Shown one piece after another: positions 7,609 to 15,490 of a DNA stretch of 15,998 nucleotides (positions are counted from its first letter, which is position 1; every line of letters begins with the position of its first letter). The notes beneath the pieces were generated by a model that saw only the letters and a program-made list of their open reading frames with translations, did no database searches and had not been told where the DNA came from. The translations under genes were made by a program, and so were the position numbers. This DNA is from Bacillota bacterium (GTDB taxonomy: Bacteria > Bacillota > Bacilli > Paenibacillales > Paenibacillaceae), in the NCBI GenBank assembly GCA_023418755.1, contig JAEZZE010000001.1, positions 1 through 15,998 of the forward strand, read 5' to 3'.

Positions 7609-8529
7609 TTACTCTTTCACGCCGCCTAGCTGCAAACCCGAGACGAAATGCCGCTGCAGGAACGGGTACACGATCAGAATCGGCACCGACGCGACGATCG
7701 TGATGGCGGCCCGGATCGACAGCGGAGTAATCATCGTGGCGGTGTCCTTGGCGGCCGTAGAAGACAAGCTCGGATTGGCGTTCGAATTCACGGTCGACGA
7801 CAGCATCTTCATCAGCTCGTATTGCAGCGTGCTCAGCTCCTGCCTGGACGAAGCGAAAATGAACGTGTCGAACCACGAGTTCCACTGCCCGACGGCGGTG
7901 AACAACGCGATCGTCGCAAGGACGGGCATGCAGAGAGGAAATATGATGCTTATGAAAACCTTGAAGTCGCTCGCCCCGTCTATCTTGGCCGATTCGATCA
8001 GACTTTCCGGCAGCGTGCGAATATAGGTGCGAACGACGAGCATGTTGAACGCGCTGATCAGCCCCGCCCCGGCTCCGGGGAACAAAATGTAGACGAGGAA
8101 CGTATTCAACAGGTTGAGGTCTTTAATCAGAAAGTACGAAGGAATGAGGCCGGCGCTGAAGTACATCGTGAGCACGAAAATCAGTGTAACCGGTTTGCGA
8201 AAAATATACTCCCTGCGGCTGATCGTATAAGCCAGCATGGCGGTCAGGAACACGCTGACCACCGTGCCGATCACGGTTCTGGCGACGGAAACCCAGAACG
8301 CGTCGTACACCTTCCCGGTCAGGAAGACCGCTTCGTAGTTTTTAAGCGTCCATTCCCGGGGCCACACGTAGATGCCGCCCCGCGTCGTGTCGACGCCCGA
8401 GTTGAACGAGATCGCCAGCGTGTTGAGAAAGGGATACAGCGTGACGACCACGACGAACAGCATGAATAAATAGTTCAACGTATGGAACAGAAACGGCTCC
8501 GTTTTGAATTTATACCTGACCGCTTGCAT
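7609..8529 (-). CDS. CUT1 carbohydrate ABC transporter permease (MalG/LplC-like)
   Basis: The 306-residue membrane protein has a first membrane segment at about residues 18-40 and the BPD_transp_1 core thereafter. The cytoplasmic EAA loop is at about 179-203 (ESAKIDGASDFKVFISIIFPLCMPV), the docking site for the ATPase. The C-terminus ends in QLGGVKE, close to the usual ending of LplC/YtcP-type permeases (GxxKG/KE). Together with the preceding permease it forms a heterodimeric channel. The ATG follows AAGGAGGG at 7-nt spacing, and only 12 nt separate it from the upstream permease stop, so the two are translated together. A strong terminator follows. There is no ATPase gene in the operon. The ligand is likely an oligosaccharide or derivative, but which one is not visible. 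Confidence 0.95.
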   Translation of the reverse strand: MQAVRYKFKTEPFLFHTLNYLFMLFVVVVTLYPFLNTLAISFNSGVDTTRGGIYVWPREWTLKNYEAVFLTGKVYDAFWVSVARTVIGTVVSVFLTAMLAYTISRREYIFRKPVTLIFVLTMYFSAGLIPSYFLIKDLNLLNTFLVYILFPGAGAGLISAFNMLVVRTYIRTLPESLIESAKIDGASDFKVFISIIFPLCMPVLATIALFTAVGQWNSWFDTFIFASSRQELSTLQYELMKMLSSTVNSNANPSLSSTAAKDTATMITPLSIRAAITIVASVPILIVYPFLQRHFVSGLQLGGVKE

Positions 8530-8541
8530 GCGGAGCCCTCC

Positions 8542-9510
8542 TTATATGAGTCGCTCTTCGCCGAGACGTTTGGCGATCGTATTCGCGCAATATAACAAGA
8601 CAATGCTGACGACGGTTTTGAAAATGCCGGCCGCGACGCCTAGCGAGTAGTTCCCGATTCGCAAGCCGTACTTCAGGACGAATATGTCGATCGTCTCCGA
8701 CCAGTCGAGCACTTGTCCGTTGCCGAGGAAATATTGGATGTCGAAGCCGCCGCCGTTCAATATCCAACCGACGTTCATGATCAGCAGGATGACGATAACC
8801 GGCCGTATGCCGGGCAGCGTCACGTTCCATATTTTACGTAAGCGCCCCGCGCCGTCCACCTCCGCCGCTTCGTACAGGGACGGATCGACGGATGCGATGG
8901 CCGCCAAGTAAATAATCGTGTTCCAACCCACCTCTTTCCAGACGTTGGTCAACCCTACGATGCCCCAGAAATACTTGCCTTCGCCGAGCCACAAAATCGG
9001 TTTGTCGATGAGGTGGAGCTTCATCAGCACGACGTTGATGATGCCGCCTTCCGTAGACAACGCCATCGAGACGAGTCCGGTCACGATGACCCAGGATAGA
9101 AAGTGCGGGAGATACGAGATCGTCTGGATTAACCGCTTGATTCCGGTCTTTTTGATCTCGTTCATCAGCAGCGCCAAGCCGATCGCCGTGACGAAGCCCA
9201 GAATGAGCGAGATGAAGCTCATCGCGATCGTATTTCGCAATACGCGGGTGAAGCCTTCGTCCATGAACAGAAACCGGAACTGATCGAGCCCTACCCAGGT
9301 CTGATCGATAATGGAGAAGCCCGGTTTGTAGTTCTGGAAGGCCATCAACCAGCCCCATATGGGACTGTAGGCAAAGATAACGATGTAGAGCACCATCGGG
9401 AAAGACATGAAGATCAGTTGCCGCTGGCGGATCGCGCGGCTCCAGAACGATTCGGTCCGCCGCGCGGGCTGAGGTGCGATATTCATCTTTGGGACCGTTT
9501 GCCGCGTCAT
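8542..9510 (-). CDS. CUT1 carbohydrate ABC transporter permease (LplB/UgpA-like)
   Basis: The 322-residue membrane protein has a polar N-terminal tail of about 30 residues, then a first membrane segment (QLIFMSFPMVLYIVIFAYSP, about 31-50). The IWGWLMAFQNYKPG stretch is typical of LplB-type permeases. The EAA loop lies at about 213-238 (YEAAEVDGAGRLRKIWNVTLPGIRPV), which would contact a shared ATPase. TAGGAGG is placed about 7 nt before the ATG. It sits between the binding lipoprotein gene (67-nt gap) and the second permease (12-nt gap). It is complete, with no unusual residues in the EAA loop. Confidence 0.95.
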   Translation of the reverse strand: MTRQTVPKMNIAPQPARRTESFWSRAIRQRQLIFMSFPMVLYIVIFAYSPIWGWLMAFQNYKPGFSIIDQTWVGLDQFRFLFMDEGFTRVLRNTIAMSFISLILGFVTAIGLALLMNEIKKTGIKRLIQTISYLPHFLSWVIVTGLVSMALSTEGGIINVVLMKLHLIDKPILWLGEGKYFWGIVGLTNVWKEVGWNTIIYLAAIASVDPSLYEAAEVDGAGRLRKIWNVTLPGIRPVIVILLIMNVGWILNGGGFDIQYFLGNGQVLDWSETIDIFVLKYGLRIGNYSLGVAAGIFKTVVSIVLLYCANTIAKRLGEERLI

Positions 9511-9577
9511 CGTCCGCCTCCTATCTCTAACGAGCGGAAGGCCGGAACATTCGCTCCAACCTCCCGTCCTCTTCGTC

Positions 9578-11302
9578 TTATTTACTGGTCCAGTTGTCTA
9601 CGCGCCACTTGAGCTGTTCGTTGATTCGATCGAGATAAGATTTCGTATCCACCTTGGCCATCTCCGAGACGTAATCGCTCCATACGTCTTCGAAGCTTTC
9701 CGGCTTGCTCAAGATCGCCTTCGGCAAGTGCTTGAAATCCAGATCCTTCATCTTCTGGTTGGCCACTCTCGCCGGCGAGCCTTCGATGAGATCGATGTTC
9801 CATGCCGGGTACGATACGCGGTTATCCGGCGGCGCCGAGAAGAATTCGGTCCACGTCTTATGGCCGTAGGCGGACAACACTTCTTTGTCGATGTCCTTCA
9901 AATTCGCGAAAAACTCGTCCGGCTGGTTGCCCGGACCGTCAGCGTTGCCGTCCGGATAGTTTCCTTCCAGTTTAGGGAGATATCCCCATAGCGATTCCGC
10001 TTTATACTTTTGCTTCCAGGTGACGTCTTCTTGCTGCGTGCGCATTTCCGGCGTCCGGTAGTAGAGTCCGTTGTCGCCGACGAGGTAATCGACGCCTTCT
10101 TCGCCCCAGTTAAGGCGCTTCTGCCATTTCTCCGACAGCATCGTGTCGATGAATTGGATGATTTTCTCCGGTTCCTCGGCATTAACCGTAATCCCGAAGC
10201 CGTTCATCAAGTTGATCGGCGGACGGTCGAGATAGTAATCCTTCGTGTTCATGTCATAGACGAGCGGGAAGCCGACGTAAGTGCGATCGAACTTGCCCTG
10301 GGAGATGAGCGAATCATGGGCTTGCCCGAAGTTCCAGCGTTGGTCGAACATGCCGAGCACGCGGCCGCTGGACAGCTTCGCCAGATACTGGTCGTAATTC
10401 TGAGCGAACGCTTCTTGGTCCATCAGGCCTTTGGCGTTGATTTCGTTCAGCTTCTTATAGTACGGCTTCGCCGTATCCGTAGCGGAGAACAGCGTAGCCA
10501 CGTTCGTAACCGGATCGACGAGGACTCCGCCGTCGTTCGGATGGCCGGCCAAATGCTGCGGCGCGTTGCGAAGGCCCCAGTCTCTCCAGTCGAACGCGAG
10601 CGAAGAGAATCCGATCGTCGGTTGGCCGTCGATCTCCGGATATTTGGCCGCATAATCTTCGATCAGCTTGAAGTATTCGTCCAGCGTCTTGAACTTCGGA
10701 TAGCCGAATTCCTTGAGCACCGCCTTCTGGATGAAGAAGGCAGGTCCGAAGTACTCCGTCGAACTAAAGTCGCCTTGGTAGACCCCGTAGTTCGGCAGCC
10801 AGTAAATGTGGCCGTCCTCGGGATCCTTCAATTGTTCCCACACTTTTCCGAAATGCTTCTTCAAGTTAGGTCCGTGCTGCTCGATCAGGTCTTCCAGCGG
10901 GATGACCGCTTTGGCCGCCGTCAGCTTCGCGTTCGCCGTAATCATGTCGGGGTAATCGCCGCCGGCGATCATAACGCCGAGCTTCTGCTCGATATCGCCG
11001 ACCAGATATTCTTCCTTCAGCGTGACGCCGAGCTGGTCTTTGATTTCCTGGTAGATTTTGTTATCGTCCGTCGGGATCGGTCCCGTTGCAGCCGTGAACA
11101 AGGAGATGGTAAACGGCTCCACCGGCGCTTCGGACGAGCCGGATTCGGACGCCGCGGGCGAGGAGCCGCTTGCTCCCGGAGAGGCCGACGAATTCGAGCC
11201 GCCTTCCTTGTCGCCGTTCTTGGAGCAGGCCGATGCGACGAGACTGAACGCCAGAATCAGCATGAGCAGCCCTAAGGCCGTTTTTCTAGCACGAACCCCC
11301 AT
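9578..11302 (-). CDS. CUT1 extracellular substrate-binding lipoprotein (LplA/YtcQ-like)
   Basis: At 574 residues this is of the large (over 500-residue) binding-protein class paired with LplB/LplC permeases in Paenibacillaceae. It has an RKTALGLLMLILAFSLVASAC signal region with Cys26 as the likely lipidation site. The -3 position is Ala rather than the usual Leu, an imperfect but acceptable lipobox. A 30-residue Ser/Gly/Pro/Glu linker follows (about 27-61), then the solute-binding fold starting at EPFTISLFTA and including IAGGDYPDMI. The many surface aromatic residues in the C-terminal half (for example ESLWGYLPKLEGNYPDG) fit oligosaccharide binding. The ATG at 11302 follows AAGGAGG at 8-nt spacing. 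A dedicated promoter with an overlapping cre sequence lies just upstream, and the response regulator encoded next to it is the probable activator. The ligand is not identifiable. Confidence 0.94.
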   Translation of the reverse strand: MGVRARKTALGLLMLILAFSLVASACSKNGDKEGGSNSSASPGASGSSPAASESGSSEAPVEPFTISLFTAATGPIPTDDNKIYQEIKDQLGVTLKEEYLVGDIEQKLGVMIAGGDYPDMITANAKLTAAKAVIPLEDLIEQHGPNLKKHFGKVWEQLKDPEDGHIYWLPNYGVYQGDFSSTEYFGPAFFIQKAVLKEFGYPKFKTLDEYFKLIEDYAAKYPEIDGQPTIGFSSLAFDWRDWGLRNAPQHLAGHPNDGGVLVDPVTNVATLFSATDTAKPYYKKLNEINAKGLMDQEAFAQNYDQYLAKLSSGRVLGMFDQRWNFGQAHDSLISQGKFDRTYVGFPLVYDMNTKDYYLDRPPINLMNGFGITVNAEEPEKIIQFIDTMLSEKWQKRLNWGEEGVDYLVGDNGLYYRTPEMRTQQEDVTWKQKYKAESLWGYLPKLEGNYPDGNADGPGNQPDEFFANLKDIDKEVLSAYGHKTWTEFFSAPPDNRVSYPAWNIDLIEGSPARVANQKMKDLDFKHLPKAILSKPESFEDVWSDYVSEMAKVDTKSYLDRINEQLKWRVDNWTSK

Positions 11303-11329
11303 GTAAAATCCTCCTTAGCGGATGTAACG

Positions 11330-11352
11330 CAAGACGGCGCGCTTTCGTCTTG
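11330..11352 (-). other. Stem-loop at the predicted 5' end of the importer mRNA
   Basis: CAAGACG (11330-11336) and CGTCTTG (11346-11352) form a perfect 7-bp stem with a 9-nt loop. The predicted transcription start is about 11354, so the stem would begin within a few nucleotides of the mRNA 5' end, about 28 nt before the start codon. 5'-terminal stems are known to slow mRNA decay in Bacilli. It could also be a protein-binding palindrome in DNA. Confidence 0.5.
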
Positions 11353-11360
11353 CTGATTTT

Positions 11361-11375
11361 ATGGTAGCGTTTTCT
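11361..11375. promoter_or_regulatory. Candidate cre site (CcpA binding) over the importer promoter
   Basis: ATGGTAGCGTTTTCT on the plus strand matches 14 of 15 positions of the Bacillus cre consensus WTGNAANCGNWNNCW; the mismatch is T at the first fixed A. It overlaps the predicted -10 and spacer, where CcpA binding would block transcription, consistent with carbon catabolite repression of a sugar importer. Confidence 0.6.
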
Positions 11376-11390
11376 TGGAGGCGGTTGCAA
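11361..11390 (-). promoter_or_regulatory. Predicted promoter of the CUT1 importer operon
   Basis: On the minus strand, -35 TTGCAA (11390-11385) and a weak -10 TACCAT (11366-11361) are 18 nt apart. The start point would be about 11354 and the leader about 50 nt. A weak -10 fits a promoter needing an activator such as the YesN-like regulator encoded just upstream. Confidence 0.45.
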
Positions 11391-11415
11391 TTCACGGATT
11401 AAATGGTTATCCCCC

Positions 11416-12534
11416 TTAAAAATCGGTTTCGCAGGCCGACGGCTTGCCGACCTTCCCCCTCGCCTCGGCCCGATACTCCGCCGGCTTTCTGCCCGTCCGC
11501 CGCTCGAAATGCTGGAGAAAATGGCGGTAATGCGCGTAACCGACCTGCTCTGCTATCGCGCCGGTAGGCTCCGACGAGGTCCGGAGCTTCTCGCAGGCTT
11601 CGGCGATCCGCAAATCGTGGATTCTATCGAGCAAGCCGCAGCCGAACTTGTCTTGATAAGCTTTCCCTAGATAAACGGGGTTCAAGTAAAACCGCGCTGC
11701 GACATCCCGGATCGAGAGCGGTCTGCGATAAAATTCCCGGATATACCGATCGACCTCGGCAACCGTGCTGCCGGGCCTGCTCTCGCGGATCGATTGCACG
11801 GCATCGATCGCTTGCTCCGCGTACAGGAGAAGGCGCGCCCGCACGGATGCCGGTCCTTCGTTCGCCGCGATAGCCGGATTCGGACTCGTACGGGAGCGCG
11901 GCCACGATGCCGGGTCGCCGCCGGATTCGCGAATCAGCTTGCCGCATTGGACGGTCAAGGAACCCGCGAACAGCTCCGCCCACTCCAACGAACGACCCTC
12001 CGATTCGCGGAACAAGCGATCGATCAAATCCGCCGCCCGGTTCCGGTCCGCGTCTTCGATCGCCTGCAGCACGTCCTTCATCCGCTGCGCCGCCAGAACG
12101 GGCAGCGTTGCTTCCGCGCCGTCGCCGCCCCTCGGCCGGGAAGCCCGGCGGGCATCCAGCTTCGAGCGGACTTGCTGCAGCGCCTCCGCCGCCTCTTCCC
12201 CGACGATCGGTTTCATCAGGTAATGATGGACGCCAAGCTGCATGGCGCGTTTGGCGAATGCGAATTCCCCGTAGGCGCTAAGCACGACGATCTCGGGCGG
12301 ATCATCTTCGCCCCGCTCCCCGAGCAATCGTCCGATCAGCTCCAAGCCGTCCATCTCCGGCATTCGGATGTCCGTCACGACGACATCCGGCATCGACCCG
12401 CGCGCCGCGGCCAGCGCCTCGGCGCCGTTCTCGCATGAGCCGCTGACCCGGAAACCGAGCCTCTCCCAATCCACGAACATCCGCAATCCTTCGATCGCCC
12501 GCGGCTCGTCATCCACCAGCAGCACCGAATACAT
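11416..12534 (-). CDS. YesN-like response regulator, AraC-type DNA-binding domain
   Basis: The 372-residue product has an N-terminal receiver domain with acidic pocket Asp8/Asp9, phospho-acceptor Asp55 (VVVTDIRMPEMDG), Ser86 and Lys108 (YLMKP). A variable middle region of about 130 residues follows. The last 100 residues form two helix-turn-helix motifs of the AraC type (PLSIRDVAARFYLNPVYLGKAYQDKFG and TGAIAEQVGYAHYRHFLQHFERRTGRKPAEYR). The gene overlaps the kinase gene by 26 nt and has AGGGGGGAG shortly before the ATG, so kinase and regulator are co-translated. Its position directly upstream of the binding-lipoprotein gene, 113 nt away with no terminator between, makes the CUT1 importer its most probable target. 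This regulator is most likely the direct partner of the adjacent kinase, but a second regulator of the same type is encoded on the kinase gene's other side. Confidence 0.95.
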   Translation of the reverse strand: MYSVLLVDDEPRAIEGLRMFVDWERLGFRVSGSCENGAEALAAARGSMPDVVVTDIRMPEMDGLELIGRLLGERGEDDPPEIVVLSAYGEFAFAKRAMQLGVHHYLMKPIVGEEAAEALQQVRSKLDARRASRPRGGDGAEATLPVLAAQRMKDVLQAIEDADRNRAADLIDRLFRESEGRSLEWAELFAGSLTVQCGKLIRESGGDPASWPRSRTSPNPAIAANEGPASVRARLLLYAEQAIDAVQSIRESRPGSTVAEVDRYIREFYRRPLSIRDVAARFYLNPVYLGKAYQDKFGCGLLDRIHDLRIAEACEKLRTSSEPTGAIAEQVGYAHYRHFLQHFERRTGRKPAEYRAEARGKVGKPSACETDF

Positions 12535-14314
12535 TCCTTCTCCCCCCTTCGTCCGCGGACAGAGCGGGAATCCGAAACCCGATCCGCGTGCCCTCGTTCG
12601 GACGGCTGTCGATATAGAAGTCGACCCGTTCCCCGTAATGGAGACGAAGCCGCTTATAGACGTTGCGCATGCCCACGTTCTCGTCCGAATCGAGACTTCC
12701 GTTCAGCAGGCCTCGAATTTCTTTTAACCGTTCCTCGTCCATGCCTTTGCCGTTATCTTCGACTTGCACGTGCAAGTAAGTGTCCGTTCGCCGGGCCTCG
12801 ATCCGAATGACGCGCTGCCCTTTGACCGCCTGCAGTCCGTGCTTGCACGCGTTCTCGACAAGCGGTTGAATGCACATTTTCGGCACGAGGCAGCTTGCGG
12901 CTTCCTCTTCGACATCGAAGCGATAGTCGAATCGGTCCGCGAAACGGAACTTTTCGATTTTCAAGTACATTTCCGTAAAATGCAGCTCTTCCTGCAGCGT
13001 GACGGAATCGTCGGACCAGCTAAGCATTCGGCGAAGCAATTGGGACAAATTGCGGATAAAGTCGGTCACTTCCGAATAGCCGTTCTTCGCGCTGACAACG
13101 AGCAGGGCGTTCAACGTGTTGAACAGAAAATGCGGGTTGACCTGGCTCTGCAGCAGCTTCATCTCGCCGCGGATCCGCTCCAGCTCCATATCCTTTTGCT
13201 GAATTTCGAGCTTATACACATCGTTAATGAGAGACTCGATCTTGGCGGCCATCCGGTTGTAGCTGCGGATCAGACCCCCGATCTCGTCCTTGCCCTCGCG
13301 CAGCACGATCAAGTCGAATTTCTCGTTTTTCGCTTTCTCCAAATGTCGGGACAACCGGCGAATCCGGTAGTTGTACGAACGCAACATGACAAAAATGAGC
13401 GTCGTCGGCAGCAGCGTGCTGACGGCGGCCAGCATCCAGATGAAACGGCTGGAGCTCTGGACGGCCGTCTGGAAGAGATCTTCCTCCGCAAGACCGACCA
13501 GCGTCCATCCGTGAATGTAAGAAGGATTTCCAAGGGGGCTTCGGAACGTCAGCTTGTCGTCTTCGACGACGTTCGCTCCGGGGACGGGCTTCATATACTG
13601 AGAGGAGGGAAACAGCGTCCGTTCCATCGAATCCAGCAGGCGAAGCGTCATGTACGGCTTCTCCTGCTCCATGATTTCGTCGAAGCTGCTGAGCTTCAGA
13701 TCGATACGCAAATATTTGGCATAACGTCCGTACATCGGGTATTCGTTCAGCTTGCGCACCACGCTGAAATAGTCTTTGCTCGCTCTCGCGTTCATGGGAT
13801 CGACACTGGTGAACTTAAGAACTTGGACGGCAGACGGGGACGCGGCAGCGGCTTCGTACCAGGGACTTTGTTTCTCGGCTTCATCCAAGATGAAAAAGTT
13901 GCTTCCGCTCACGACCGTCGGGTTTTCCGTGAACACCGATATATTTTCGACGTAGGTATAAGCGGACATGAACGGCCTCATCTTGCCGTTCAGCACCTCG
14001 TTGAAGACGTCGTAGAATTCAACGATATCGGCGAATTCCTTGTCCAGCACCTCGTACAAAGTCCGATCCGTCGCGACGGAATGGCTGAGCGTGACGCCTC
14101 CCTCGATCATATTCATCGCCTTCTTGGCCGCCCGCTCGATCGCCATCTGGAGGTTATTCTGCTCCCTGGATTGAATGTGCTGCGACGTTTGCCGGAAGAA
14201 GAGGACGTTGATCGTCAGGATCGGCACCAGAACGCACATCAAGTAAATAAGCGTGAACTTCCATTTCAGCGGGATGTTGTTCACGAAGCTGAGTCCGCCG
14301 ATCGGCTTACGCAT
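12509..14314 (-). CDS. YesM-like sensor histidine kinase
   Basis: The 601-residue membrane kinase has a first membrane segment at about 19-40 and an extracellular sensor of about 250 residues (41-290, dCache-like). A second membrane segment lies at 291-311 and a HAMP linker at about 312-365. The His_kinase domain carries phospho-acceptor His395 in LQSQVNPHFLFNTLNALL. The ATPase domain has an N box (PLVENACKHGL, Asn488), a G box DNGKGM (520-525) and VGMRNVYKRL (547-556). This is the LytS/YesM class found next to carbohydrate importers in Paenibacillaceae. The sensor domain would detect an extracellular saccharide, directly or through the binding lipoprotein. AAGGAGG lies 8 nt before the ATG. 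The gene begins 19 nt after one response regulator stops and overlaps the start of another. The last 15 residues, rich in Gly and Arg, are a tail past the ATPase fold. Confidence 0.95.
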   Translation of the reverse strand: MRKPIGGLSFVNNIPLKWKFTLIYLMCVLVPILTINVLFFRQTSQHIQSREQNNLQMAIERAAKKAMNMIEGGVTLSHSVATDRTLYEVLDKEFADIVEFYDVFNEVLNGKMRPFMSAYTYVENISVFTENPTVVSGSNFFILDEAEKQSPWYEAAAASPSAVQVLKFTSVDPMNARASKDYFSVVRKLNEYPMYGRYAKYLRIDLKLSSFDEIMEQEKPYMTLRLLDSMERTLFPSSQYMKPVPGANVVEDDKLTFRSPLGNPSYIHGWTLVGLAEEDLFQTAVQSSSRFIWMLAAVSTLLPTTLIFVMLRSYNYRIRRLSRHLEKAKNEKFDLIVLREGKDEIGGLIRSYNRMAAKIESLINDVYKLEIQQKDMELERIRGEMKLLQSQVNPHFLFNTLNALLVVSAKNGYSEVTDFIRNLSQLLRRMLSWSDDSVTLQEELHFTEMYLKIEKFRFADRFDYRFDVEEEAASCLVPKMCIQPLVENACKHGLQAVKGQRVIRIEARRTDTYLHVQVEDNGKGMDEERLKEIRGLLNGSLDSDENVGMRNVYKRLRLHYGERVDFYIDSRPNEGTRIGFRIPALSADEGGRRNVFGAAGG

Positions 14315-14333
14315 GCGGGATGCCTCCTTCGAA

Positions 14334-15446
14334 TCAGCCGTTCTTGTATTGGGAAGGGGTCATATTCATCCATTGCTTGAATTTCGCGGCGAATTGTTCG
14401 GGATCCGCATAGCCTACCGTCCGGGCGACGTCGGCGATTTTCAGGTCCGTTCGCCGAAGAAGCCGCCGGCCTTCCTCGACCCGCGTGCGGTGCACGTAGT
14501 CGAGGAAGGACAAGCCCATCTGTTTCTTGAACAACTGGCCTAGATAGGCGGGCTGAAAATGAAGCGTTCTCGCGATGTCCCGCAGTTGAAGCGGCTCGCT
14601 GTAGCGCTCCCGAATAAACCGTGCCGCCGCCCAGGCAGGCCCGGTCATGGACCTCTGCCAAGCCAATTGCTCCGCGGCTCGCCGAGCGAATGACGCCAAG
14701 ACGCCGGGCCAGCGGTCCGCCTTATTCGGCAGAACCGGAAGGGAGAGATCCCGTTCGTCTCCCGGAGCGGAGCTCGCCGTCTCCCCCTCGATCACTTTCC
14801 AGATCAATTCCAACAGCACGTTCGACAAGAATGCCTTCCCCGTCTTCGCGTCCCCTTCGAACGAAAGCTCCAGTTGCCGGCACAGCCGATTGGCCGCTTC
14901 GTCGATCTCCGCCCCGTTGCCCTCTTGGGTTGCCAGCAACAGACGGTCTTCCGCATCGAATAGAGGATCGTCGGCGTCCGGGAGAGTCCATACCGCTTCA
15001 GAGGGCAAGGCCGGAAGCGGCGAACCCTCGGCTTCGTCTCCTTCCGGAAGCGACCACTGGCGGCGCAGCTTCCCGAGGGCGGCATGGATTTCCATGACGT
15101 CGATCGGCTTCAGCCAGTAGTCTAGCACTCCGTAAGTCATTGCCTCCCGGGCCGAAAGGAAATCGTCGTGTCCGCTTAGAATGATGAAACGACACGGCGC
15201 GTTCAACGTCTTCGAGCAGCGCTCGATCAATTGCATTCCGTCCATGACCGGCATGCTGATGTCCGTCACGACCAGATCGGGATTCAGCTCCCGGATCCGC
15301 TCCAAAGCTTCTTCCCCGTCGCACGCTTCGCCGCAGACGCGAAAGCCGTGGCTTTCCCAGTCGATCATGAACGTCAAGCCTTCCAGGACGAGCGGTTCGT
15401 CATCTACAAGCAGAACGGTGAAGATCGGAGTCCTCCCCCTCCCCAT
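14334..15446 (-). CDS. YesN-like response regulator, AraC-type DNA-binding domain (first gene of RR-HK-RR cluster)
   Basis: The 370-residue product has a receiver with Asp15/Asp16, phospho-acceptor Asp62 (LVVTDISMPVMDG), Ser91 and Lys113 (YWLKP). A helical middle region follows, then an AraC-type DNA-binding domain from about residue 270 (PLQLRDIARTLHFQPAYLGQLFKKQMG and KIADVARTVGYADPEQFAAKFKQWMNMTPSQYKNG). All receiver key residues are intact. The start is unclear. The ATG at 15446 has no ribosome binding site ahead of it and lies only about 5 nt from the predicted transcription start. The purine run GGGGAGGGGGAGG is inside the first codons, followed 6 nt later by ATC (15425), which is where related proteins normally begin (their M-F-T-VLLVDDEP equivalent). 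A leaderless message or a rare non-ATG start are both possible. It leads the kinase operon. Confidence 0.93.
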   Translation of the reverse strand: MGRGRTPIFTVLLVDDEPLVLEGLTFMIDWESHGFRVCGEACDGEEALERIRELNPDLVVTDISMPVMDGMQLIERCSKTLNAPCRFIILSGHDDFLSAREAMTYGVLDYWLKPIDVMEIHAALGKLRRQWSLPEGDEAEGSPLPALPSEAVWTLPDADDPLFDAEDRLLLATQEGNGAEIDEAANRLCRQLELSFEGDAKTGKAFLSNVLLELIWKVIEGETASSAPGDERDLSLPVLPNKADRWPGVLASFARRAAEQLAWQRSMTGPAWAAARFIRERYSEPLQLRDIARTLHFQPAYLGQLFKKQMGLSFLDYVHRTRVEEGRRLLRRTDLKIADVARTVGYADPEQFAAKFKQWMNMTPSQYKNG

Positions 15447-15457
15447 TAAGTATCTTT

Positions 15458-15463
15458 ATTATA
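15458..15463 (-). promoter_or_regulatory. Extended -10 promoter of the RR-HK-RR operon
   Basis: The minus strand has TGGTATAAT, a perfect -10 (15463-15458) with the TGn extension. At 17-nt spacing the -35 position reads GAAACC, which is poor, so recognition probably relies on the extended -10. The start point would be near 15451, five bases before the ATG at 15446. Confidence 0.65.
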
Positions 15464-15470
15464 CCATCGC

Positions 15471-15490
15471 CAATGAATGCGGTTTCATTG
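15471..15490. promoter_or_regulatory. Inverted repeat in the -35 region of the RR-HK-RR promoter
   Basis: CAATGAA (15471-15477) and TTCATTG (15484-15490) are perfect 7-bp arms around a 6-nt spacer. It overlaps the -35 position and spacer of the minus-strand promoter and contains one copy of the 14-bp repeat. A regulator-binding site is likely; the protein is unknown. Confidence 0.5.
15473..15486 (+). repeat. 14-bp direct repeat, copy 1
   Basis: ATGAATGCGGTTTC, identical to bases 15722-15735 and in the same orientation. This copy lies within the inverted repeat at the RR-HK-RR promoter. Confidence 0.7.

Noticed and set aside
7385..7885. In-frame N-terminal extension of the GntR gene to an ATG at 7885
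   Set aside because: It runs through the predicted promoter, the palindrome and the strong terminator and into the antisense of the permease gene; the added residues show no domain, and the GTG at 7384 has an ideal ribosome binding site.
9532..9556. Weak hairpin between the binding-lipoprotein and first permease genes
   Set aside because: Only a 5-bp outer stem with imperfect interior and no U-tract; not distinguishable from chance.
10010..11275. Long plus-strand open frame (421 codons) opposite the binding-lipoprotein gene
   Set aside because: Antisense to a well-supported lipoprotein with signal peptide and ribosome binding site; Arg/Val/Leu-rich with no domain.
12764..14380. Long plus-strand open frame (538 codons) opposite the histidine kinase gene
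   Set aside because: It is antisense to a clear YesM-like kinase; high GC content leaves stop-free shadow frames. The translation has no recognisable domain.
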